A stretch of DNA of 64,000 bases, taken from contig RHPI01002402.1 in the NCBI GenBank assembly GCA_009103225.1, positions 300,064 through 364,063 on the forward strand. The letters are read 5' to 3'. This DNA is from Chlorokybus atmophyticus. Its lineage: Eukaryota > Streptophyta > Chlorokybophyceae > Chlorokybales > Chlorokybaceae. Of the stretch, positions 46,346 through 58,190 are shown one piece after another; within the stretch, counting starts at the first letter, position 1; each line of letters begins with the position of its first letter. A program made the translations under genes and the position numbers. The notes beneath the pieces were generated by a model. The model was not told the origin of the DNA. It did not search any database and worked only from the letters and a program-made list of their open reading frames with translations.

Positions 46346-49300
46346 TCAATGCTTCATCATCGACTCCTTCAATATGCTAATCAAGCCCTCCTTCTCCATC
46401 AGCTCGCCTTCAAGGGCAGCAATGCGCCGACCCTGTGCATCTACCTGCTGCTGCTTGCCTCTCACCATGCTGCGTGCCTCAGCAACATCTTGTGCACATC
46501 GCACATTCGATGATTCCAGCTCCAGAATCTTCAGCTTTGCAGCCGACACAGACTGCGAACACGAAGGCACTTGTTGGCATACACGTGAACTTGTTCATGC
46601 ACCAACAGCCAGAGAAGCAAGCAAGTGGAACTGGTTAAAATTGCAGGGGCCACTGACCTGCAGCTGCTGTTCTAGATGTGCCACACGTTGCACACGTGCG
46701 TTTAGCTCGGCTTGCAAGCTGGACAGCTGAGTACTTGCGTCGCGGAGCTGTGACCGCAGTTCTGTCAGCTCTGATGATTGTTTGCCCAGCCTTCTGCCAA
46801 GCGCTGCAAGGTCTGCACGCAGTTGCTCTGACTCCAACTTGGCTTTCTGCAGAGAACACAAGGGTTGGCTCCCTTCTGCAGCAGTCAACCTGAAGTCAAA
46901 CAACCTCATACAATGGTACCTGCAGGTCTCCTTCCGCCGTAACCAACTTCTCAGAAAGCAGGTTGCAATGCAGATCTTTCATCTGGTTGTCTTCTTTGAT
47001 CATCCAGAGATCATCCGTCACGTTTTGCAGTTCCGTCTGGCTGATTTGTAACTGTTGCTGCAGGACCTGCAACGACACCACAAGGTGAGTACCGCAGCAA
47101 CCACCACCAAACACTTCACGCAGCAGACCAAACAAGCACACATTGCATCCGACCTGGGTTACCTCACATCACGCCAGTTAATAAAGTCAGCAATAGAGTC
47201 GTTGTAGCACCATAAAGCTTAGGTACCAATGCGTGACTGACCTGGACTTCTTCCTGGAGTTGCTGTATCTTGGCACCTTGCTGAGCGATCTTATCAACTG
47301 CCGGAAGCTGTTTGCTGCGCTCCGCTACGACTTCCTCAAGTTGCGTCTGTGCTGATGTCGCCTGCCCTTCTAGCGTCTGGATTCGATGCTGCAGCTCAGC
47401 TCTTTCCACAGCCCACTCACGCGAATGCTGTTGAGCTGCATCCTTCTCTTGCTGCAGCTGCTGAGTGATCATTTCTTGCTGCTGTTCGCTCGCATTAGCC
47501 TCAGTTCTCAGGCCCGCAAACTCTTGCTCCAAAGCACCCTGCTGCTCTTCTGCCTTGTGCAGTTGGTCTGTCAAAGCAGCAATATCCTTGGACCAGGCGT
47601 TGGCCTTGTCCTTGAGCTCCTGCTGCAGCGCTTGATACTGTTCCAGCAGAGCAGCGTGCTCCGTGTGAAGGCTGCTGGCCTCTGATTGTTGTGCAACAAG
47701 TTGGTTGAGCTTTTCTTCAAGCCCTGCTTTCTCAGCAAACCAGGATTTGGTCTGTGCTTCAAGCTGAAGAGCAGCGGTTTCGTGAACCTGATGCAGAAGG
47801 CTATTAATGGCGGCCGTCTCTTTGAGGTTGGCTTCCGCCTGCACTTGCGCTGCAAACATGGCAGCCTCCAAGGTTTCCAGATCTTGTTGACTGGAAGCAA
47901 GCTGGCGCAGCAGGTCCTCTCGGATGGTGGATAGCTCTTGAATCTGAGTTATTGTTGCAAAGCGAAGTTAAGAACTGATTCTGTACAGACACAGGCGCTA
48001 CAAACTTGTGACAAACTGGTTTTAGAGCATGCTGACCTGCTGTTGGAGTCCAGCAACCTGGGCAGCATTTGTGGTCTCACGAGTAGCAAGCTGGTCCCGC
48101 AGTGCAGCCACAACAACTTCATGTTGCATGTGCTGTGAAGACAAGTCCTTTATCTGGCTTGCAATCTGTCCCAGTTCCTGAGCGCAAAGAATATGAGCAG
48201 GTGCCACCACAACAAGACTAAGACGAGCGTTGCACAAGCGCCAAGCCAACCTCAATGTGCACTTGAGCTTGAGCAAGCTGCGTCTGTGCCTGCTGCAGCT
48301 GCTGCACATACTCTTCAGCCTCTAGTTGAAGGGCGGCATGCTCCTGTTGCTCGTGCTCAAGCTCCATCTTCACATGTCCATACTCCTGTACGCAGAGCAA
48401 CATTTCTATGATGCGCGCACGCACTTCACTATGACTCTTGTGACATCTGTACAGGTACAGGTACCTTCACAACAGCCGCATACTTCACCCTCACATCCTC
48501 CAAGTCTTCCTTAGCAAGTGTGAGCTCTTCATGGTCCATCTGGTGTGTTTGCGAGATCTTCTGGGTCGATAGCAGCTGCTCTTCAAGATTGGCAACAGTT
48601 TGCTGCAAAGAGGAAATAAACACATTGCGTTCCTCGACCAACTTGACGAGGTTGGCGGTGGACAGCTTATGCCCATCAATCTCCTCCATCGCATGCGCAT
48701 GCTTGTCTTTGCTTTGCGACAGCTCCAGATCTTTGCTGTGCAGCTCCTTGTTTCGCGTCTGCAGCAACTGGTCAAAAGTTTCAGCTTCTTGCCGCAGGCG
48801 TGTGCACTCTGCCAATGCAGACTTTAGCTGAGCTTCTGCGGCAAAGGCCTCCTCCTGTGCTACTGCCACGCGTGCTTCACCAGCACGCACGCGCTCATCA
48901 GCAAGATTCTCGACTTCAGCCAGCTCTTGTTGCCAGTGCTGCACTTCTTGTTCCAGCTCAGCACCAAGTTGTCGCATATCATCTTCTAGTCGAGCAACGC
49001 GCACCTACATCACCGGCATCAATCCTTGCACATTAAAGTAGGTTGTGAAGGAACGTGCTTGGAGATTGCCAGCGAAGCATTACCTGATGCCGCCGGCGTT
49101 CTGCAGCAATTGTCTCCTCGGCAACAGCTTGTTGCTTCTGCAGGTGTGCTGCTGATGCAGCTAGATCATTTGCAAGCCTCTCGTTCGTCTCGTTTAAAGA
49201 TTGCATGCGCGCATCTCGCGCAGCCAGCTCTGCACCATAGGATTGCTGCAAAGGTCCCTGCTGGTCAAGTTGCGCTAGAAGTTGCTGCTTGTGCTCTGTG

Positions 49301-51921
49301 ACAGCTTGCAACTTTGCTTGCAGCGCCTTGAGTTCTGCGCAGTGCATAAACAGTTGTTTTAACCTTTCCTCAGCTCGAAGAAAGGGCTTTCTTTCTTACC
49401 TTCTGCGGCAGTCTGCGCGGTCGAGGTGTCTGCTTGCCACAACTGCAAAGCCTCCTGCAACTGAGTTTCAAGGTCATGGTTTCGTTGCTCCAGCTCTGCG
49501 ATGCGTTGTTGGAGCCTCTGCATTTCTTCGTGGCCAGGGCTGATTTGTTGCTGTTGAAGATAAGGTATTGTTGGTACCCAGACAACTGTGCATTCAGGTA
49601 AACTCACATTTGTATGTACTAGCAAACTATTCATAAGGTCCACAACGCACCTGCTCAATCTGTCCTTTCAACTCGGAAAGCAGCTCAGTAGCTTGCCACA
49701 AAGCTTCCCGTGACTGCCGCCACCCTATCTCTGCCACTTGCAGAGCTTCAGCGGCATCCGTCTGCTGCATGATCAAGCGTGACACCTGTAGCGCAGCAAC
49801 GCTGTTAGCCATTAGCCTTCACTAATGCACCGTACGAGGTTGATTACCTCAGCAGTATGCTCTCTCTGCATAGCTTCGTGGACAGGCGTGACAGGCATCT
49901 TGCCTTTGTCATTCAAGCCAAACGTATTCGCGCCTTGTCCTGCCAAAAGAAACGCGCTGAAGAATGTCCCATGACAGATAGCAACGACCTGCAATGACCA
50001 ATACAGCCAGCTCACCTAGCTGTCTTTGTTGAAAATCTACCCGCAGCTGATCCAGCTCAGTTACCAGCTCCTGCATCTTCTTTCCTTGATCCATGATGCG
50101 AGCAGCAGATGCTTTTTTCACCTCCTCCATCTCAGCAGACAGCGCAGAGTTGTGAGTTCGCAAGCGAGCAATTTCCTGCTGAGACTGCATGGCTCCAGCA
50201 ATGCTAAGTGATCTGATGGAGTTTGCTGTGGTTGTCTGCGAACATAGTCTTGAATCTGCAAGTGCTGGAGCGGATAGTTCAGGAGCTACCTCAAGCACAG
50301 TGGGATGGTGCAAAAGATATGCTGCCCGCTCGCGGTCAATGCATGCCTCAAGCGCTTTGTTCTGCTCTACAGCTTGCTGCACTTTTGCTTCCAACGCTGC
50401 AGCAGACTCTTCAGCTGCTTGACGGGCAGCTCGCTCGGCTTGAACACGCAGCTCAGCCTCCTCGCGCAGCTCAACAAGACGTGTCACATGCTCACGGTTG
50501 CGCCGAGCGCCGGCCACAGCTTCCTTCAGCACAGTGTCCGACAGCTCACGATCTACAGATGAACTGCGCAAGCGCGATTCAGCACCAGATCTACTTCGGG
50601 CACTGTTTGGAGTAGATGGTTGACTGTCATTGGCTCCTGTGTTGTGAGCTCCATCATGATGGCGTCGCGGTGTCCGAGGAGCCAATGTCTCATCCTCAAA
50701 CAAGGCTTGTGACCAAGCAGCCCATGAGCTGCTCGGTGCGGTTGAATGCAGATGGCTTTTGGGCTTGGAGGTGCCAGCGTTGTCTATATCTGTCTCAGTT
50801 GCAACGCGCCTCGGGCTTGTCACACGCCGGCCCAAGTCATCAGCCCCTTCAAAGGGCTTCTGCACGCCATATTCCTTCCAGAAGGTGCGAACGCCTGCGA
50901 GCCTTTCCCTGATGTCTTGCATGTGCCTAGCAATCTCCTCTTCTTGGGTAAGCGCATTCATTTCGAGCTGCTTGAACGGTTCTCTAGGTGTTACTTCAAC
51001 TGTAAGTGTGTGAACGTCCTTAATGGGTTGATCCGCAGTGGTGCCTTCCGCAGCAAGTCGTGCACTGGGACGCTGCACAGCAAAGCAAGTCACTGTCTGC
51101 CATGGTTACGATTCACAAATCGTCATTCCAACATCTTGGCGTTCATTTGACAGTGAGCACAACCAACCTGGCTGGTCAGTTCGTCGAGAAATGCCATCAG
51201 CTTTTGGCTTTGCAGCCTAAGGCTGCTGTTAGGTGAGACGACGGATTCCATGCCACTTGCAGGTGCTGATCTGGCGTGCAGCTTGCCTGAACCACTTGTA
51301 AGCATCTGCGCAAGCACCGGTGTTCAAGCAGGCTGTCTAAGAATGACGTAGCTTTCCACGTCCAAGTACGCACCTCGTCCAAGTCGTGAACGCGAGTTCT
51401 GCCAAGGCCACCTTGTCTCACTGGCTCTCGGATCCCGACACCAACACTCTGGCTCTTTACAGAGTCAGCTAGTGCTCGTAATGCACTGAAGATAAGATGC
51501 TGTTACAGTTGGTCGGCATTACAGGGCAGGCGGAATGTCGTATGCCAGTACAATGCAAAGTGGTGTGAGCAAGCAAACCTGCACGTACCTCACCCACTCC
51601 CCAACATGCGCAGCCTCACTTGAAACTGTGCTTGCTGCAATGCAATCAACACAACTGTGTGAACACTTTTAAACAGGCTGTCATGCGCACAACCCTGCTG
51701 TCACAACGGTACAACACACGTGCAAACAGCATCAAGGCTGCACGTACAAGCTCTTGCAGGACACTTGTAAGCTAGTGCACAGGCATGGTATGCATGCCAG
51801 TGCATAAGCATGGTGTTGTCCAAAGACCATGCAATCACGTTAAGAATGGTACTCGTGAGAATGCTTTGAGCAAGCACCTACCTGTCGATGGTGCTGTGGG
51901 TGGGGGAGTGGTCGCTGCCAT
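46346..51921 (-). CDS. long coiled-coil protein, 16 exons, 1358 residues
   Basis: Exons: 51883-51921, 51594-51634, 51374-51485, 51168-51305, 50016-51072, 49848-49939, 49651-49785, 49400-49550, 49084-49334, 48465-49004, 48251-48385, 48037-48177, 47242-47943, 46920-47066, 46658-46846 and 46346-46552. Every junction is GT-AG and keeps phase, and nearly all introns are phase 0. The first 250 residues are Ser/Pro/Arg-rich and probably disordered (QPSTPNSARSRSGAESRL). One short part may be folded (GVRTFWKEYGVQKPFEGADD). From about residue 250 to the end the protein is almost continuous heptad-like coiled coil rich in Gln, Glu, Ala and Leu. No membrane helix, motor or zinc finger is visible. Golgin, centrosome/basal-body and nuclear-envelope proteins share this design; sequence alone does not choose. 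A telo-box lies about 75 bp upstream of the ATG. Confidence 0.88.
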
Positions 51922-53271
51922 GACGCTCCGTAGCTTACTGGAGCAACGCTAGTGGCAAGTCTTCAACAACTAATTGGCAGTTAAGAATCAGACAAAACCC
52001 TAGATACCCTTGGCCTGACTACTGTGTAGATGCAGACCACAGCAGGACACGCAACACAGAATAGTGTGTTTTGGTGATGCACAACAGTACACGGAACCAA
52101 CTTTGCGGGCAGTGTTGTTTAAGCGCTTCTTGCTTGCTGCTTAACCTGCAAGCAGTTCACAGTTTGAAAGCTACATTGCAGGTGAACGCTTGCGCTTGCG
52201 TTAGATGAGTGAAACAAGCAACGCAGTGAAAATTGTATGTGTATGGGAGACCGTTCGCCAGGCAAAAGCCAACTGCTTGCTAGAGCAAGTAAACGAGCCG
52301 CAAGCGAGTAGCAAACAATGCCAGCTTACCGTAATTGCCACAAAGCTTACTCACAATCCCCTGCTCCTTGCCCCGCCTGCCGCAGCAGCGGCGGCGGCCG
52401 CAGCGACACCCTGCAGCACCCAAACAGGCGCCACACCGAGTCAAACTCTAACCCTGTTGACTGAGCCCTAACGCCCGGGTTCAGTGAACCTGCTAGAATC
52501 CAGAGCCCGTCTTACTGATCCAATCTCAGACGAGTATCAATCTGGATCAGTATGGACCACTGTGCCACACGTTGCTTGCGTGCCACCACTGCCCGGCTGT
52601 GCCAACGGGCGGGAGACCGCAGCGCGCGAGCCTGTGCTTGTGTGTTGCGTGACGTGGGAAGCAGGTGCCACGTGGCGGCAGAAACCAGCGGGCAAGCTAG
52701 GCGGCGGCGGCGGCGCTGGCGTCGACCGAAGCGGCGTTCGGTCTGCGCTTGCTGTTGCTCCTGGCAATGTTGATGCTGGCAGCTGGTGTTCGATTGCGTC
52801 AGACTCGTTCCTCCGGCAGCTCCCAATTCAGATTGGTTGTAGAAGTGAGTACAAGTGCTTGGGCCTGTCAGACTGCCTCAAGAGGAGTTGTCGTTGATCG
52901 CGCGCATTCATCTCTCGGGAAAACTTCAATTCTTCATGCGTAGTGTGCTGGCATGCTGATTTTCGTAAACTGGTTTGTGCACGGGTTGTTGAACTCATCA
53001 TCACTTGCCATCAATTTGTATGATTAATGCCGCTTGAGGCAGTTGAGTATTGCCAGTTGTTGATCGCACTTCCACCCTTGACTAGTACAGTAGCATGCAC
53101 AAGAGGTAAACACCTCTGTGGACTGCTAGCTTGGGTAGCAGTCGGGCATGTGACTGATGTGCATGTTGGTGTACTGACCTCTCCGTATATGCCATCTGTT
53201 GGTGCTTGCTTGTGGTGTGTGTCACACCGTGCTGGGCCTGACTGGTTTGCTGCACGGCAGATCTGTCCACC
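51922..53271. promoter_or_regulatory. divergent intergenic region with telo-box
   Basis: AAAACCCTA (51994-52002) is a telo-box just upstream of the coiled-coil gene. Plus-strand frames at 52205-52471 and 52484-52897 have an alanine run and Gly/Arg-rich composition; I did not accept them as genes. Confidence 0.4.
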
Positions 53272-56262
53272 ATGAAGCCCAAAAAACAGCTTGCCATTGT
53301 TGTTGGCGCCGGCGTGTCTGGGCTGGCAGCAGCACGGCGGCTTCAAGAAGCCGAGTGGAATGTGAGCGCATGCTTCTAGATGGTTCAACACCGCTGCGAC
53401 ACATCCGTCAAGTTTTGTTGTTCACTTGACATGGTTGCGGCCAGGTCATTGTGCTGGAGGCACGAGACCGGTTGGGTGGGCGAGTACATACCGATACATC
53501 CATGGGCTGGCCTGTTGACCTCGGTGCCTCTTGGTAAGACATACAACCTTTATACGGGTGTGATATAGCTGGTTTCACCTATAAGCGCATTGAAAAGCAC
53601 TGTGCTTTCGCGTTGGCCATCGCTAACAATGGCATGGTAGTCACTGTTTGCTTGTGTTATAGAGTGCAGTGTCTGTAGTGTCTTAGGTTATCAGGGATCT
53701 TTATCACAGGCTTATGTGACAAGCAGTGTTGAAGTTGTATCAAACTCATCCAAACCAGGGTACATGGTGCTTCTCCAGCCAATCCTGTGATGGAGGCAGT
53801 GTGGCGGCTGCGCATGCCAGCATATTGCACTAGTGGGGATGACTCCATCCTCTACGATCACGACCTCGACAGGTTTGATATTGGACTGCATGGCTGATAT
53901 CCCTAAAGCTGTTCTCTGTGTGGACATGTTCCTCTTACTGGTAGTTATGATAAGTCGGCTGGTGCGCTCGGTTCAACTTGTTTCGTATGAACTGGAGTCG
54001 TATGCTATGTGTTTTACCAACTTATGTACAGCTACATCCTATTTGACGTGGATGGTACGCGTATTCCTCGAGAGGTTGTCGCACAAGTGTCAGACCTATT
54101 TGAAAACATGCTGCAGCAGGTCAGCGTCATCCCTACATGTTGCTGTTGCAGATCTGCAGCATACTCAAAACCAGGCTTCTATTCACCAATGCACTACCTT
54201 ATGCGCAGGTGGAGCAGCTTCGCAATAACTTACCTGATGTTGAGATGTCTCTTGAAGGTGCTTTAGCAGAAGTGGTGCTAAAGTGCCCCCAGTTCAAGTG
54301 AGTGCTGGCTGTACCTGGGTAGCATCGCGGCCACCTTGTCGGTGGTGGTGTTGGGTTGAAGTTTGGTATTCAATTACTCTGATGGCAGCGTGGAGGGCAT
54401 GCACAAACGTGTACTGCAGTGGTTTGTTTGCCGCATGGAGGGGTGGTTTGCTGCTGACATATCCAAGTTGTCGTTTCGCTACTGGGATGAGGTACTTGCT
54501 GAGATAGATGCCGTGCTAGGTTGCTGTCAGTGAATCTGCATGTCTAAGACTGGTCTGGCAGGAAGAGTTACTTCCTGGCGGGCACGCGTTGATGGTGAGA
54601 GGATATGCGCCCTTCATTGCATCGCTGGCGAAGGGTCTTGACGTGCGGTTGCGCAACCGGTAGATTAAGAGTTCATAATGCACGCCTGCATGCTTTATTG
54701 TACACGACTGACAGTGTCCCATGACTTGTTGCCATCAGAGTCATCAGCATCGCCTACACAGGTGACACAGTGCACGTAACTACCGAGCGGGGCCGAACAC
54801 TGACAGCTGATGCTGTGGTGGTATCGTTGCCGCTGGGCGTGCTCAAGGCACATAGTGTTAGGTGCGGTGTCTTTGTATAGTAGCTGTTTGTATGCGTTGT
54901 GTGGTCAGCAGCAAGTTGACATGCTGTCCTGTTGCTAGGTTTGAGCCTCATTTGCCACCTTGGAAGCAGCGCTCTATTCAACTTCAAGGAGTGGGCATCG
55001 AGAACAAGGTGTGCAGTTGCAGAGTTTGTTTTCAAGCAGTACATTGGAGTCCTTTGGCTGCTCTGTTTGCATGGCATGTTAAAAGTCTGCACAGCATTGA
55101 GTTTAAGTCCTGGAGTTTGAAGGGCCATCAACATGACAAGCAACGGTTGTCCGCAGATTGTGCTAAAGTTCCCTGAAGCATTTTGGCCCAATGTAGACTT
55201 CCTCGGTGTTGTTGCACCCACCCCCAACGAGTGCAGCTACTTCCTCAATTTGCATCGTTGCACAGGCCATCCTTTTCTGGTACTTGTGCTATGCCTAGGT
55301 TAACCTCACGAAGACGTCCAGGTGCTGACTGTTGTGCTTGTGGCAATTGCTTGCGTCCTTGCAGGTTTTCATGCCGTCAGGTGGGCTTGCGGAGCAGCTT
55401 GAAAAGCAAACCGACGCTGAGGCAAGTAGTACAGGTTGAGTTTGCACGTTGGCCATGCTCTTGTCCTTTTTAATGATTGTCCGAGCCTGATGCTTGCAGG
55501 TGCAAGCATATGTGGTGTCTGCGATACAAACCATGCTTCCTGGTATCAAGGTGCCTGAACCGGTAAGCTCTTCAGAGTCCACCTGCGAACTGCTGTTAGT
55601 GTCTGGGACAATTGGTGCAGCCAATTTGTTTTGAGTCTGGTCAAGCATGACCCGTAATAATGTTGACAATGTGTTACGCAGTTGGACATGTTAGTTAGCC
55701 GATGGTTCTCCGATCCGGACTCTCGCGGCACATACACTTTTGATGCTGTGGGCAGCACCCCTGAGAACTATGATAGGTGCTGCCTCCTGTGCTAGTTGCC
55801 TGCATTAGTTGTCAAATTATCAGTACATCAACATATGTGACAAGCAGTAATGCGCAGGTTGGCGGCTAGTGTTGGAAGACTGCACTTTGCAGGGGAAGCC
55901 ACCAGCAGACACTTCCCAGGAACTGTAAGCGCGCATATGCTATGTCATCATAGTACACGTGCACCATTCAGCTACGTGTCCATGGAGACATTGCTAATGA
56001 GGTTGCATTGCATGCACAGGTACATGGAGCGTTTGTGTCCGGCATACGCGCAGCCCAGGAGATCATCAAAGAGCACACAGCGCTGCCGCTTGTTTCAGAG
56101 ACAGTGAAGCTTCAAGTGGAGCCGATTGTGCCTCTATTGTCATCAAGTTACTGGACAGAAAGCGTTAATGCTGCACAATCATTCACCACTGCACCTAGTG
56201 TAGATGCTACATGTAACGGCAGGACCGCATCATGTATACCGATTCACCTGGCCAAGTTGTAA
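53272..56262 (+). CDS. PAO: FAD-dependent amine oxidase, polyamine oxidase / LSD1-type family
   Basis: Fifteen exons, 53272-53361, 53445-53533, 53759-53872, 54032-54119, 54209-54297, 54389-54491, 54562-54659, 54739-54861, 54939-55008, 55157-55279, 55365-55421, 55500-55562, 55682-55776, 55858-55924 and 56020-56262, join in phase to 504 codons (503 aa). The FAD dinucleotide fold is [15 protein letters not shown] (GxGxxG at residues 12-17), followed by [17 protein letters not shown] and [11 protein letters not shown]. Mid-protein has [15 protein letters not shown], and near the C-terminus comes the FAD-binding motif [20 protein letters not shown] with SGIRAA. These enzymes oxidise spermine or spermidine with release of hydrogen peroxide. 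The lack of SWIRM and tower domains favours polyamine oxidase over histone demethylase. The intron after 55421 needs a GC donor (GAG|GCAAGT). No clear signal peptide or C-terminal SKL, so a cytosolic form is likely. The ATG has a good context (CCACCATGA). Confidence 0.93.
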
Positions 56263-56465
56263 ATAGAAGTCTAGATGCTGACAATTGTCAGCTAGCCTGC
56301 GACAGTTCTTATTGAACAGTCATTTGGAGTTGGTTTTTTACAAGTATCTCATATGTCTTCGGATCAGCGGTCACAATTGTGCAAGCATAGTACACCTGCT
56401 GTGGCCTGACATTGAAGCACAGCCAACTCCCAGCTGGTGTCAGGGACAAAAGCCATTAGGCCACA

Positions 56466-57965
56466 TTACTGGTGGGCGCTCGCAAGCCTGCCATTGAGCT
56501 GTTGCAAGGCGTGCATTGAGGCTTGTTGGGACGAAGCATTGTATGCATGTAGACTTGGATATCTTTTGACAGGCTCTTCTGCACAATGATAGAGCTTAGA
56601 GAGTACCTTGATGCTGTCACCAACAAGTCAGATGTGGACCCATGGGTTGGGGAAGCTGACCTGACAGGTTGGACACAGCCTTTTGTCGCTGGAAAATTTG
56701 TTCTGCTTGGCCTAGCAAAGCAGCTAAGCGGAGAGCTTCTGCCGAAAGTGACGCTGAATCTGGCATGCACGCAGTGTTAGTACCCGGCAGTTGGGCGTGC
56801 AGCGACATGCTGAGTCTGCAAGCACAAAGCATGCACAAGGCAATGTGACCTGCACTGTTTTTGTCGTGCTCTCCCAAGGTGGCAGCAATATCTCTGAGCT
56901 TCTGTATGTGGTCGCTGTATGCCAACTCGCGCTTCCACGCTGCTTCCTCGCGCTTTAGGTCCCTGTTGCGTTGGCGCAGCTGTCGCACATACATGTATCA
57001 GCAGCAGTATAGAGCGCACTCCGCAGTAATTACCTTTGCTGCCTGGGCTTTGAGTTGCTGCACTTCACTGACGAGGCTAGCCTCTTCTGTCTCAGCATCT
57101 GTACAGTTTGCTGTTGAGGTCTGTAGTTCCTGTCGCAACATTCTACATCAGCATGCAGCATCCAAGGTCGGTCAGTGCGCGGCGGAAAATGCATACCTCC
57201 ACAACTAGCTCATCTGGGCAAGTGAACACTTCCTCCAGCACTTGCTTGGTATACACTTTGTAACAGTGTTCACGTCTCTCGTCGGCTTTTTCATACCACA
57301 TTTGTAAGTACTGCGCAGGGGACGCGACGTCACGCAAGTGCGTCAATGCAGGTGTGTCTGTTGTGTGCACACAACACGCCGTAGCAACTGACCGGTGCGA
57401 TGCGTGGTATCGACTCGGCTTGCCCATGCTGGTACAATCTCTCAATCACAAACCTGCGCAACGCAGAGCCAAGGCTGACAGACCCTCAACGGCAGAGTGC
57501 AAGAGCAACATGTAAGTGTACTGCAGCCTGTTTCATCATTTTGCATCAATGTTTGAGCACGTTGCTGACGCAGGCCACTTGCACGTGAAGATGTTGGCTG
57601 AGAGATGTACCTTAACAGCCACGCAAAACCATCAAAGTTGTGCCTTTCCACCTGCACAGCCAAGCACAAACCCAGTGTTGGCGTCAGCTGCCACACACTT
57701 CCACAGAAGCAAACCAAACACCCCCCCTCGACAGGTCACTGAAAGCAGCACCAGAAAACACAAGCGCGTTCACATTGGTGCTGCAACCACAGTCAATGGG
57801 ACATGCACTCACGGTTTCTTCCATGCTGCTTAGAAACTCCTCCACGTCAATGCCAAAGCGCCGCATCAACGCCTCGTGCTGGTGCTCACCACCGACAGCC
57901 AACGCATCACCATCCCCACCTCGCACCATAGATGCGTCCGGCCCCGCCTTCGCCCCCACCTCCAT
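56466..57965 (-). CDS. coiled-coil protein of unknown family, 268 residues
   Basis: Eight exons, 57813-57965, 57611-57651, 57393-57453, 57197-57310, 57034-57129, 56850-56979, 56661-56759 and 56466-56578, keep phase and give 269 codons. The N-terminus is Gly/Ala-rich, then RRFGIDVEEFLSSMEETV and FDGFAWLLRFVIERLYQHGQ, probably helical. From about residue 115 it is coiled coil (LQMWYEKADERREHCYKVYT; DLKREEAAWKRELAYSDHIQ). Small helical N-terminus plus coiled coil is the shape of many kinetochore or augmin subunits, but no family motif is clear, so I give no function. The gene ends about 200 bp from the convergent PAO gene and shares a short promoter with Nup155. Confidence 0.78.
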
Positions 57966-58190
57966 GTCGCTGCCGCCGCCCACAACAGCAACGCCCCTGC
58001 CAACAAGCTGAAGCCACGCCGGAGTGCCGCTGCCCTAGTGCGCTACTCACCTGTCAAGCATAGTGCGCGACGCTGGATCTCCCGCCCACTTTTTTGCGCA
58101 TTCAAACAGTGAAAGACGTTGGGATTAGGGTTAGGGTTTGGTGGGGCAGTTTGGTGCTGCTCCGCCGCGGCGGCGGCGGCGGCGGGCGGG
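57966..58190. promoter_or_regulatory. bidirectional promoter with telo-box
   Basis: Only 225 bp separate the ATG of the coiled-coil gene (minus) from the Nup155 ATG (plus). It contains TTAGGGTTAGGGTTTG at 58125-58140, a double telo-box close to the Nup155 start, and a GGC run just before the ATG. Confidence 0.6.

Noticed and set aside
52484-52897. 137-codon plus-strand frame before the PAO gene
   Set aside because: Gly/Arg/Ala composition, open on the opposite strand as well, no motif.
58121-58140. TTAGGG-type repeats suggesting an interstitial telomere
   Set aside because: Only two units, in a promoter position; better explained as a telo-box.
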